A DNA stretch of 23,688 nt from an uncultured bacterium (GTDB taxonomy: Bacteria; Verrucomicrobiota; Kiritimatiellia; RFP12; UBA1067), in assembly GCA_946401765.1 (NCBI GenBank), contig CAMIVJ010000003.1, positions 1-23,688 of the forward strand, written 5' to 3'. A program made the translations under genes and the position numbers. Under the pieces are notes generated by a model, which saw only the letters and a program-made list of their open reading frames with translations, was not told the origin of the DNA and searched no databases. The stretch's first letter is position 1. Each line of letters opens with the position of its first letter. Below are positions 8,319-15,720 of the stretch, piece by piece.

Positions 8319-11300
8319 ATGGATAAGGTTGGCTCGTTTTGGAAGGGCGCGCTAGCGGGCGCGGCCGCGCTTCTCTGCATTCACGCATCGCAGGGCGAAA
8401 TGCCCGCGCGCTATGTCCCTCTCGACTGGGTGGAGGCATCTGGCGCGCAGTGGGTGATGACGGACTACGTGCCGCAGTGCACAGACCGCTTCGAGATATC
8501 GCTGCGGACGACATCATCCGGGAACACGCAATGCCTCTACTGCTCGCGCGGCGTAGGCACCGGCAGCAACGCCTGCTGCGGATTCATCATCAACGGCTCT
8601 TCTTTCCGCTTCGACCGCAATGCCAGCCAGACTTCGGCTTCGTACACTGTCGAGAAGAACGCCGACTACGTCGTCTCGGTTGACTACGGCACGCGCGAGT
8701 GCAAGGTGAACGGCGAGACCGTGCTCACGATGTCCAACACAACCGTCTACACGCCAGGAAGCCTGATAACGCTCTTCGCCTCGCACACGGGTGGAATGGC
8801 TCTCTCGCCAAGCACCACGATGGGCAACTGGGCGTACTACAGGTTCTTCTACTTCCGCGTGTACAATGCCGCGGGCAAGCTTGTGCGCGAGTATGTGCCG
8901 GCGCTCGACTCGGAGGCCGTGGACGTGATTTCGAAGTGCGGCGTGTTCGAGACGCAGACGGGCGTGTTCCTCCCCAACATCGGCACGCAGCCGTTCAAGT
9001 CCGTGGGCCGGGCCGATTCCACCATCACGCTCGAGAGCGACGAGGACTGGAGCTCGCTCGGCGCGGAGCGCTACGGCAAGACGATCGACCTCAACGGACA
9101 CAACCTGCGCCTTGGCGCGATAGACGCGCCGGCGGTGGTCACAAACTCCGCGGTGACCGTTGGCGAGCTGCGCCTGGACCTCGCGGAATCCGTTACGAAC
9201 AGCCTCATGCACGTGCAGGGCAACGTGAAGCTGGTGAAGAGCGGCGTAGGCGCATACGCGGCCGCTCTCGACAACCAGCTCTACACCGGCGGCCTCGACA
9301 TACGCGAGGGCATGGTGATGTCAATGGCCAATGGATCTTCCCACCGAATGGGCGCGGCTGGCGGCGAGATACATGTGGGCACTGGCGCGTGGCTCGACAT
9401 GCGCGGCACCATCGACCATGCCGCCGACTACAAGTTCTTCCTCGACGGCGGCACTGTCACAAGCTCCGTCTCTACCGCGAGCGCATGGACGAAGGCGATG
9501 ATTGCCGACGTGCGCGTGGGCGCCGATTCGGTGATAGACACCGGAAGCAGCGTGTACGGCATCCTCAACGGCGGCTACGCGCTCGCGCCTCTTGACCTTG
9601 GCGGGCACACGCTTTCGATTCGCTCCACCGGTACCTTCTACATCGTGAACACCACCGCCACGGCGGGCACGCTTATATTGAACGGAATCACCGAATTCTA
9701 CCACGGCGAGAGCTCCGACTTCACCGCCGCGAACGTGATCGTCAACGGCCAGCTGCGTCTCAACTCCAACTGCGGAGTGCTGAAGCTCGGCGACTGCACG
9801 TTCAACACCGCGGCGGCCGACACAAGCGCCAACTACACGCAGGGAATCCAGGTGTACGGAACGCTCAGGCCGAACACCGACTATTTCCACGGCTGCGAGA
9901 TGCAGAACGGCTCCACGCTTGATCTGCGCGGGCGCGACGCCGTGTTCAACACAATGGGCAAGAACATAGGCGCCACGGCTGCCATGACGACGATCACCTT
10001 CGCCGCGGACGCAGCCGTCAAGATCGACCTGCGCGGACGCCAGCTCGCCGAGGGAATGTGCTTGATGCGCTGGCCCGCGAAGCCGGCCGACACGGTGACG
10101 TTCTCGTTCGACGACGAAACCGCGGCCGCCGGAATCGCTCCCTTCGTGGCGGACGACGGTCTATACTACGGCGGCGGCGAGACGGCCGCGTATCCCAATA
10201 CGGCCACATGGACCGGCGCCGCAGGCGATGGCGACATCGCGAATCCCGCAAACTGGGCGTGCGTCAACCAGGCGGGGGCTGCGCTCGCCAACGCGCTTCC
10301 GGGGAAGATGACGGACGTCGTGCTCACGGGCGACTTTGCGTTCAACGTGCCGCCGGGCGCAAGCCTCGAATACGGAAGAATCCTGTGCGAAGACGCTCGC
10401 CTTTCCGCCGACTGCGATTGGCGCGGACTCGGCGCGGCGAAGATCGATGGCACGCTCGATCTAAACAGCCACACTCTGCGCGTTGCGGGCCTTGACGGCG
10501 ACGGCGCGATCACCTCGTCGTTCGACCTCACGAAGCCCGAGGCCGAGCGTGCCACGTCCACCACCACGTTCTACAACGGCGTGGCCGCGAACCTCTTCAG
10601 CAACAACTTCGAGCGTCAGGTGGACGCCGTTCACCGCGTGATCAGCACTTACGCGAACCTGCCGATCGTGGTGGACTACGACTTCGGTGAAGCGACGCTC
10701 GTGACGGCGTACAAGATCCACTTCGGTCCCGTCGCTGACAGTGAGCTGCAGCGCGCTCCCAAGGCGTGGACGTTCTCCGGGTCGGACGACGGCGAGAACT
10801 GGACGGTGCTTGACGAGCGCACGTCCGAGACGGGCTGGACCCATTGGGAGTGCCGCACGTTCACATTCCAGAATTCGACCGCCTATCGCCGCTACCGCAT
10901 CTCCATCACCGACAGCGTGCTCCCGTCGAACGGATACGTCGAGTTCGTGCAGCTTGAGTACGGCCTCGCCGAGTCTGGTTTCGGAACCGTGCGTTTCGAG
11001 GTGCCTGCTGGCGAAGTCGCCGTGCTGAACGCGCGCATCGACGGCAATGTGCGCCTCGTAAAGGAGGGCGAGGGAGAGATGCTGGCGAAGAAGGCGCGCC
11101 AGACGTACAACATGGGCACGGAGATCGCAGAGGGCAACGTGCGCTTCGGCACGGGCGACGCGCCGCTTGGACGCAGCAAGGTGAAAATTGGCGCGGGAGC
11201 GCGTCTTGACGTCGATTCCTATTACAACACGACGCATGGGACGTACAACTTGGACCTTGCCGGCACGCTCTCGGTAACCAACGGGGTTGTGATGAACACG

Positions 11301-13988
11301 TTCAAATTCGGAAACATCACACTTTCCGGCGACGCGACGATTCTCGGAAGCGCCAAAGAAGTCTATTTCTCGTATTGCGGCGTGGCGCCTGGCATCCTCG
11401 CCCTGAACGGGCACACGCTAACGTTCTCGTCCAACGGCTTCGTGGCTCTCGGGCAGTGGGTCGACGACGGGTCGGGCGGAAAGCTTGTCTTCACCGGTGA
11501 TGGGGCTCGCTTCGAGACAACGGCGTCCGGCAGCTATGGGCCGGCCGGCTTGGACGTGATGGTGACGGGCGGAGCGGTTTTGAAGGAATTCAACAACTAC
11601 AACATTGGAGGTCTCACGTACGACGCCGCAAAGTGGCAGCTCAACTCCACGGCATGCAAGCTGTTGGTGAACGGCGTGTTCCGTCCTGACGCGATGTATC
11701 CCGCGCTCACGATGTGCAACGGCTCCACGCTCGACCTCTCCCAGAAGACGGACGTGTGGAACTCGGAGGGCGTGCCTGCCGTGGCGGGAACTGGAAACCC
11801 GCGCGAATACGATGAACCCGGCCTCGTCTCGTTCGCGGAGGGGGCGACTGTGAAGGTGGACGTTCACGGGCGCAGCCTTGCCCAGGGCGACATGATCGTG
11901 AGCTGGACCGAGAAGCCGACGGGCGTCACGTTCGTGTTCGACGACGCGACTGCTGCCGCGGGAGTGGCGCCAATCGCGGGGAACACTGGTCTTTTCTACG
12001 GAAACGCGGGCGCGGTGGAAGTGGCCACCTGGACGGGTGCGGCCGGCGATGGAAACCTTGCGAATCCGGCCAACTGGTCCTGCGTTGACATCGCCGGGGC
12101 TGCGGTGCAGAACGGTCTGCCGCATTCCGGCGCCATTGTGCACATCGCCGGCACGGCGTCTCTGCAGGCGCCCGCCGCAGACTCGCTTCCGTGCGCGAAA
12201 GTTGTGTTCGACGACTTCGTGCTCGCGGCGGACTGCGACCTGCGCGGCCTCGACCTCTCGACCGCAGAAGGCTCGGTTGACCTGGCCGGACACAAGCTCT
12301 ACGTCTCCAGCATCGGCGGAGCGTTCACGATTACCGACAGGAGGGGCTACGAGATTCTAGACTATGTCGCCGTGCCGGCAGGCGCGTGGGTGAACACGGG
12401 CTACACGCCCAACTGCACCGACCGCATGCAGGCCAAGGTGCGTCTGGACAACACGAGCGGCAACAAGAACATCTACTGCTCGCGCACACAGTCGGGTAAA
12501 AACATCGTCCGCACCTTCTCGTGCTTCGCGATAGGAAGCAAGTTCCGGTTCGACCGCAATGCCGGCACCGTCAACGCCTCGCCTACGATCAACACCACTA
12601 CGGACTACGAGCTTGATGCTAACGGCGCCACGCTTAGAGCAACTGTAAACGGCGGCAGTGCCGTGAATATGCCTAGCGGCGACTTCACCCCTGGCAGCGC
12701 GCTCGTTCTCTTCGCATCCCACACGTCGGCACCCGGCACGGGCGTTGACAACAAGTTCGTTGGCAGGTGCTACTACTTCAGGATATACAACAAGGACGGA
12801 GTGCTTCTGCACGAGTATCTGCCTGCGCGCCGCATCAACGACGGGGCGGCGGGACTGCTCGACACATGCACGGGCACGCTGCTTCAGAGCGGTACTGGAA
12901 CCTTGACCGTAGAGGGCAACGTGGGTGGCTATTGGGGAACCGATCCAGGTGAACTGCATGTAGACGTGCCGGAGGGCAAGGTGGTTGAGAACTACGGAAC
13001 GGTGATCACCGGCAATCTCAAGCTCTTCAAGGAGGGCGAGGGCGAGCTGGTGGGCGGAATCTCGGGCCAGATATATTGCGGCGGAACTGTGATCGCGGGT
13101 GGCCTCGCGCGTCCTCGCCAGGCAATCAATGACAGTCTCACCTACTACGAGGCGCAGCACTTCTGGGGCGGCGACAGCTCCAGCATCGTGATCGGAGAGG
13201 GCGCAACCTTCGACATCGCGGGCCATTATGCTTACCGTGTGCACAACATCGTGCTGAACGGCGGAACGCTCGCCAACTACGGTCCGGACCAGACGAACAC
13301 CGGCTACGGCGGAATAGGCAATCTCACGCTCACGGCCGACTCGGTGCTCGACATTCCATATTCGACGAGTGTGTACTGTCCCGATATGAAGGTCGATCTC
13401 GGCGGACATACGCTGACGGTGAACCTGGGCGAAGACAAGACGATGTGGGTTGGAGAGCCATTCCAGAACGGCACGCTTGAGCTGGTGGGCAAAGGATATT
13501 TCCGCCCGACCAACATTGCTTTGGACATGTCCACCGTCGATCTGCGCCTTTCCGGCGGGGCGTCGGTGTGGATCGGCCAGAACGTGACGGTGCGCGACTT
13601 CTTCATGGACGCGACCGATCTGACGAGCAGGGGCGTGCTGCCGATCAATGCGTTGAGATGGTACAGTCCACAGGGTGATGGCTGCTACGGGACCGTGCTC
13701 CACAATGGCGCGGTGCTGGACCTATCGCGCATGCGCGGCGAGCTTCCGGCGCGCATGCCGAACGTTCTTGGATGCGACACCACCACCTACGAGGCTGAGG
13801 CCTCAATCACAATCCATCTGGTCGGCCGCGTGGTGCGCAACGGCGAGCGCATCGTGGCGTGGGATTCGCCGCCCGCGAACGTCACATTCGTGCTGGACGA
13901 CGAGAGCCGCAGTGCCTCGCGCTGCAGCATCATAGTGCAAGAAGACGGCATCTACGTGAGAAAGGGCCTTCTCATCTATTTCAGATAG
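8319..13988 (+). CDS. Giant secreted modular protein (LamG-like, F5/8C-like and autotransporter-strand repeats)
   Basis: This exported protein has about 1889 residues from the ATG at 8319, which has an AAGGAG site 8 bases upstream; the frame is open further upstream and includes an in-frame ATG at 8256 at the predicted transcript start. Residues 1-27 are a signal peptide. Three modules follow. Module 1 has a LamG-like domain (about 29-225), an autotransporter-associated strand motif (near 301), a GR-L segment (near 567) and TWTGAAGDGDIANPANW (about 629). Module 2 has an F5/8 type C (discoidin)-like domain (about 748-888), the strand motif (909), the GR-L segment (1178) and TWTGAAGDGNLANPANW (about 1237). 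Module 3 has a second LamG-like domain (about 1341-1530), the strand motif (1565) and the GR-L segment (1830), then ends. The two LamG-like copies share YCSR, FRFDRNA, LFASHT and EY-PA. Such domains bind glycans. No C-terminal beta-barrel or sortase signal is seen, so how it reaches the surface is unknown. Confidence 0.88.
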   Translation: MDKVGSFWKGALAGAAALLCIHASQGEMPARYVPLDWVEASGAQWVMTDYVPQCTDRFEISLRTTSSGNTQCLYCSRGVGTGSNACCGFIINGSSFRFDRNASQTSASYTVEKNADYVVSVDYGTRECKVNGETVLTMSNTTVYTPGSLITLFASHTGGMALSPSTTMGNWAYYRFFYFRVYNAAGKLVREYVPALDSEAVDVISKCGVFETQTGVFLPNIGTQPFKSVGRADSTITLESDEDWSSLGAERYGKTIDLNGHNLRLGAIDAPAVVTNSAVTVGELRLDLAESVTNSLMHVQGNVKLVKSGVGAYAAALDNQLYTGGLDIREGMVMSMANGSSHRMGAAGGEIHVGTGAWLDMRGTIDHAADYKFFLDGGTVTSSVSTASAWTKAMIADVRVGADSVIDTGSSVYGILNGGYALAPLDLGGHTLSIRSTGTFYIVNTTATAGTLILNGITEFYHGESSDFTAANVIVNGQLRLNSNCGVLKLGDCTFNTAAADTSANYTQGIQVYGTLRPNTDYFHGCEMQNGSTLDLRGRDAVFNTMGKNIGATAAMTTITFAADAAVKIDLRGRQLAEGMCLMRWPAKPADTVTFSFDDETAAAGIAPFVADDGLYYGGGETAAYPNTATWTGAAGDGDIANPANWACVNQAGAALANALPGKMTDVVLTGDFAFNVPPGASLEYGRILCEDARLSADCDWRGLGAAKIDGTLDLNSHTLRVAGLDGDGAITSSFDLTKPEAERATSTTTFYNGVAANLFSNNFERQVDAVHRVISTYANLPIVVDYDFGEATLVTAYKIHFGPVADSELQRAPKAWTFSGSDDGENWTVLDERTSETGWTHWECRTFTFQNSTAYRRYRISITDSVLPSNGYVEFVQLEYGLAESGFGTVRFEVPAGEVAVLNARIDGNVRLVKEGEGEMLAKKARQTYNMGTEIAEGNVRFGTGDAPLGRSKVKIGAGARLDVDSYYNTTHGTYNLDLAGTLSVTNGVVMNTFKFGNITLSGDATILGSAKEVYFSYCGVAPGILALNGHTLTFSSNGFVALGQWVDDGSGGKLVFTGDGARFETTASGSYGPAGLDVMVTGGAVLKEFNNYNIGGLTYDAAKWQLNSTACKLLVNGVFRPDAMYPALTMCNGSTLDLSQKTDVWNSEGVPAVAGTGNPREYDEPGLVSFAEGATVKVDVHGRSLAQGDMIVSWTEKPTGVTFVFDDATAAAGVAPIAGNTGLFYGNAGAVEVATWTGAAGDGNLANPANWSCVDIAGAAVQNGLPHSGAIVHIAGTASLQAPAADSLPCAKVVFDDFVLAADCDLRGLDLSTAEGSVDLAGHKLYVSSIGGAFTITDRRGYEILDYVAVPAGAWVNTGYTPNCTDRMQAKVRLDNTSGNKNIYCSRTQSGKNIVRTFSCFAIGSKFRFDRNAGTVNASPTINTTTDYELDANGATLRATVNGGSAVNMPSGDFTPGSALVLFASHTSAPGTGVDNKFVGRCYYFRIYNKDGVLLHEYLPARRINDGAAGLLDTCTGTLLQSGTGTLTVEGNVGGYWGTDPGELHVDVPEGKVVENYGTVITGNLKLFKEGEGELVGGISGQIYCGGTVIAGGLARPRQAINDSLTYYEAQHFWGGDSSSIVIGEGATFDIAGHYAYRVHNIVLNGGTLANYGPDQTNTGYGGIGNLTLTADSVLDIPYSTSVYCPDMKVDLGGHTLTVNLGEDKTMWVGEPFQNGTLELVGKGYFRPTNIALDMSTVDLRLSGGASVWIGQNVTVRDFFMDATDLTSRGVLPINALRWYSPQGDGCYGTVLHNGAVLDLSRMRGELPARMPNVLGCDTTTYEAEASITIHLVGRVVRNGERIVAWDSPPANVTFVLDDESRSASRCSIIVQEDGIYVRKGLLIYFR

Positions 13989-14001
13989 CATCGCAATTGC
14001 G

Positions 14002-14036
14002 GCAAAAACGCGGTTCACAAGCGGCGGCGTTTTTGC
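14002..14036. terminator. 10 bp perfect inverted repeat, likely bidirectional terminator overlapping the hisI promoter
   Basis: GCAAAAACGC (14002-14011) and GCGTTTTTGC (14027-14036) are exact reverse complements around a 15 nt loop, 13 bases after the giant gene stop. The A5/T5 arms resemble a terminator able to work in both directions. The -35 box of the hisI promoter lies in the loop and the -10 box starts at the next base after the right arm. Confidence 0.6.
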
Positions 14037-14042
14037 TATAAT
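14014..14042 (+). promoter_or_regulatory. Sigma70-type promoter for hisI
   Basis: TTCACA (14014-14019), a 17-base spacer and a perfect TATAAT (14037-14042). Transcription should begin near 14048-14050, downstream of the ATG at 14046 and only about 3 bases before the in-frame ATG at 14052, which implies a leaderless or nearly leaderless message. Confidence 0.75.
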
Positions 14043-14051
14043 ATCATGCCT

Positions 14052-14498
14052 ATGGGCGATTTAGAAGAAACAAGCGAGCTGCGCCTCGACTTCACCAAAT
14101 TGGAGAAGGTGGGGCGTCAGGTGGCGGATACGCGCGCGGCCGGAACGGCCGCGTGCGATCCTGGCGTCATTCCCGTGGCCGTGCAGAATGCGGACACAAG
14201 GGAGGTCATACTCGTTGCGTACACGAACGAGATGGCCATGAAGGAGTCCTTCGCGAAGCGCAAGCTCATCCTGTGGTCCACGAGCCGCAACAAGCTCTGG
14301 TTCAAGGGCGAGACGAGCGGCGAGACGTTCGACCTTCTCGAGGCGTACGTGAACTGTGAGCAGAACTCTCTTCTGTACATCGTGCGTCCGTGCCGGGGCG
14401 GCATCTGCCACACGAAGAACAAGAGCGGCGCGCCGCGCAACTGCTACTACCGCAGAATCGACCTTGATTCGCTGAAGCTGGAGTTCGTGGATCCGTAA
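14052..14498 (+). CDS. hisI: Phosphoribosyl-AMP cyclohydrolase, divergent metal site
   Basis: HisI opens the purine ring of phosphoribosyl-AMP in the third step of histidine synthesis, in the cytoplasm. The 148-residue protein has the family core: VAYTNEMAM, then WSTSRNKLWFKGETSG, the cysteine-containing loop and CHT. The three zinc cysteines are kept (C102, C119, C131), although C119 to C131 is five residues longer than the usual CHxGxxSC. The normally acidic DCDxD stretch reads NCEQN (101-105), so the usual Mg ligands are changed. It is a single-domain form without HisE. I chose the ATG at 14052 instead of the in-frame ATG 6 bases earlier, because the promoter would start transcription after 14046. 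No other his gene is in the window and the gene has its own promoter. The family call is firm; full activity is less sure because of the altered loop. Confidence 0.88.
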   Translation: MGDLEETSELRLDFTKLEKVGRQVADTRAAGTAACDPGVIPVAVQNADTREVILVAYTNEMAMKESFAKRKLILWSTSRNKLWFKGETSGETFDLLEAYVNCEQNSLLYIVRPCRGGICHTKNKSGAPRNCYYRRIDLDSLKLEFVDP

Positions 14499-14517
14499 GG
14501 GCTGTTTTCTCGGGCTT

Positions 14518-14542
14518 GCCGCCGAACGAGTTCAGCGGCGGC
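14518..14542 (+). terminator. GC-rich hairpin between hisI and secG
   Basis: GCCGCCG (14518-14524) pairs with CGGCGGC (14536-14542) around an 11 nt loop, about 20 bases after the hisI stop. No T run follows, so it is an RNA stem or a weak or factor-dependent terminator, not a clear intrinsic one. No clear promoter is seen between it and secG. Confidence 0.35.
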
Positions 14543-14588
14543 CGCCGGCAATCGAAAGAAAAGAACAAAAAAGAAGGATAAAGAAAAA

Positions 14589-15152
14589 ATGATCACCTAT
14601 CTGATTGGATTCCTCTATGTCGTGGAAGTGGTGGCGTGCCTGCTGCTCGGGCTCGTCGTGATGCTCCAGAAGCCGAAAGAAGGCGGCCTTGGCGGCCTTG
14701 CCGGCGGCATGGGAGAGGCTGTGTTCGGCGCGGATGCCGGAAACGTGCTCATCAAGGTCACGATTTGGCTGGGCGCGATTTTCCTCGCGAACACGCTCGT
14801 TCTCGCCCGCCTCACCTCGAAGGCTAATTCCAAGTCTCTGATGGCCGGCGAAAAGGCCCCGGTTCCAGTGCAGCAGATGCCCGCACTGCCTCCAGCCGCG
14901 CCCGCGCCTGCACCTGCCGCTGCTCCTGCTGCTAAGCCTGCGCCCGCACCGGCACCTGCCGCTGCTCCTGCTGCTAAGCCTGCGCCCGCGCCCGCACCTG
15001 CCGCTGCTCCTGCTGCTAAGCCTGCGCCTGCTAAGCCCGCGCCCGCACCGGCACCTGCTGCTAAGCCTGCGCCTGCGCCTGCACCGGCACCTGCGGCTGC
15101 TCCTGCTAAGCCCGCGCCTGCACCGGCACCTGCCGCTCCTGCCAAAAAGTAG
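14589..15152 (+). CDS. secG: SecG preprotein translocase subunit with long Ala/Pro/Lys tail
   Basis: SecG is the small subunit of the SecYEG channel and helps SecA-driven export. The first 75 or so residues are typical: helix 1 (about 3-25), the loop LQKPKEGGLGGLAGGMGE with the family Gly-rich stretch, and helix 2 (about 55-72). The usual protein ends near residue 75-110, but this one has 187 residues: from about residue 95 to the end it is almost only Ala, Pro and Lys. The tail is built from a 42 bp DNA repeat. In E. coli both SecG ends face the periplasm, so the tail would probably lie in the periplasm, like the Pro-rich spacer of TonB. The ATG at 14589 follows AGAAGGA about 11 bases upstream, within a strongly A-rich leader. 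The SecG call is firm; a role for the tail is unknown. Confidence 0.93.
   Translation: MITYLIGFLYVVEVVACLLLGLVVMLQKPKEGGLGGLAGGMGEAVFGADAGNVLIKVTIWLGAIFLANTLVLARLTSKANSKSLMAGEKAPVPVQQMPALPPAAPAPAPAAAPAAKPAPAPAPAAAPAAKPAPAPAPAAAPAAKPAPAKPAPAPAPAAKPAPAPAPAPAAAPAKPAPAPAPAAPAKK
14898..15146 (+). repeat. 42 bp tandem repeat encoding the SecG Ala/Pro/Lys tail
   Basis: Three nearly identical 42 bp units lie at 14898-14939, 14940-14981 and 14982-15023, each coding for 14 residues (APAPAPAAAPAAKP). They differ at only a few third positions. Shortened and shuffled pieces of the same unit continue to about 15146. The low-complexity, high-GC sequence is prone to slippage, so copy number may differ between strains or assemblies. 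Confidence 0.85.
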
Positions 15153-15162
15153 TCTGGCCAGC

Positions 15163-15185
15163 ATTTGCCCGCAGAGCGGGGAAAT
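15163..15185. promoter_or_regulatory. Inverted repeat inside the pgpA promoter
   Basis: ATTT-g-CCCGC (15163-15172) and GCGGG-g-AAAT (15176-15185) form a 9 bp stem with one G/G mismatch and a 3 nt loop. It lies 10 bases after the secG stop, contains the -35 box in its left arm and ends 2 bases before the -10. It may be the secG terminator, an operator, or both. Confidence 0.45.
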
Positions 15186-15193
15186 GGTATAAT
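15165..15193 (+). promoter_or_regulatory. Sigma70-type promoter for the pgpA operon
   Basis: TTGCCC (15165-15170), a 17-base spacer and a perfect TATAAT (15188-15193). The ATG at 15192 lies inside the -10 box, so it cannot be on this transcript; the predicted start (15199-15201) coincides with an in-frame GTG at 15201. Confidence 0.7.
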
Positions 15194-15200
15194 GTCGGCT

Positions 15201-15707
15201 GTGAAGAATGAGCGTTCCTTCAGACTGCTGCTTGCAAGCGGCTTCTACCTAGGCCTGGCGCCTTTTGCGCCGGGCTCGTTTGGTGCTTTGGTGGGGCTTG
15301 GCTGGCATTGTCTGGCGCTTGCTCTTGGCTGGGGCGAAGGGGCTGTGCGTCTATGGTGTCTTGTCGGCGCGGTGGTCTTCTCGCTGATTCACTATCGTCT
15401 CACGCCGTGGGCTGTGGCGCGGTGGCGAGATCCTGATCCGCGGCATTTTGTGCTGGACGAGATAGTGGGCTATTTATGCGTGCCGGTTCTGTGGGCAATC
15501 CCGGCTGACAGCGCGCTGCCCGTGTGGGCCTGGGCGCTTGTGGGCTTTGCGACGTTCCGCGTGCTGGACGCGATCAAGTTGCCGCTTGCGCGGTACATCG
15601 ACCGCAACATCCACACTGCGAGCGGCGTTCTTTTCGATGACGTTGTGTCGGCCGTGTACACCGCGGCGCTTGTAAGCGGCGTGGCGTGGATGACGGGCGG
15701 CGCCTGA
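15201..15707 (+). CDS. pgpA: Phosphatidylglycerophosphatase A
   Basis: PgpA removes phosphate from phosphatidylglycerophosphate to give phosphatidylglycerol at the inner membrane. The protein has 168 residues from the GTG at 15201; an ATG at 15192 would add three residues but lies in the -10 box. The family motifs are all present: GLAPFAPGSFG near the N-terminus (about 18-28), DPRHFVLDEIVGY with the acidic pair D86-E87, and FRVLDAIKLP followed by LFDDVVSAVY with D146-D147. The membrane segments are spread between them. The family needs these acidic residues for Mg binding and catalysis, and they are intact. It starts a four-gene run: 13 bases separate it from the solute-binding protein gene. 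Its role in phospholipid synthesis does not obviously link to its neighbours. Confidence 0.9.
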   Translation: MKNERSFRLLLASGFYLGLAPFAPGSFGALVGLGWHCLALALGWGEGAVRLWCLVGAVVFSLIHYRLTPWAVARWRDPDPRHFVLDEIVGYLCVPVLWAIPADSALPVWAWALVGFATFRVLDAIKLPLARYIDRNIHTASGVLFDDVVSAVYTAALVSGVAWMTGGA

Positions 15708-15720
15708 TGAAGGGGGCATT

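Noticed and set aside
14615..15145. Long minus-strand frame of Gly/Ala repeats opposite secG
   Set aside because: It is the complement of the Ala/Pro/Lys repeat and clearly follows from high GC; secG on the + strand has a recognised family core.
14898..15146. CRISPR-like array
   Set aside because: The 42 bp units are directly adjacent without spacers and are in frame in secG, so this is a coding tandem repeat.
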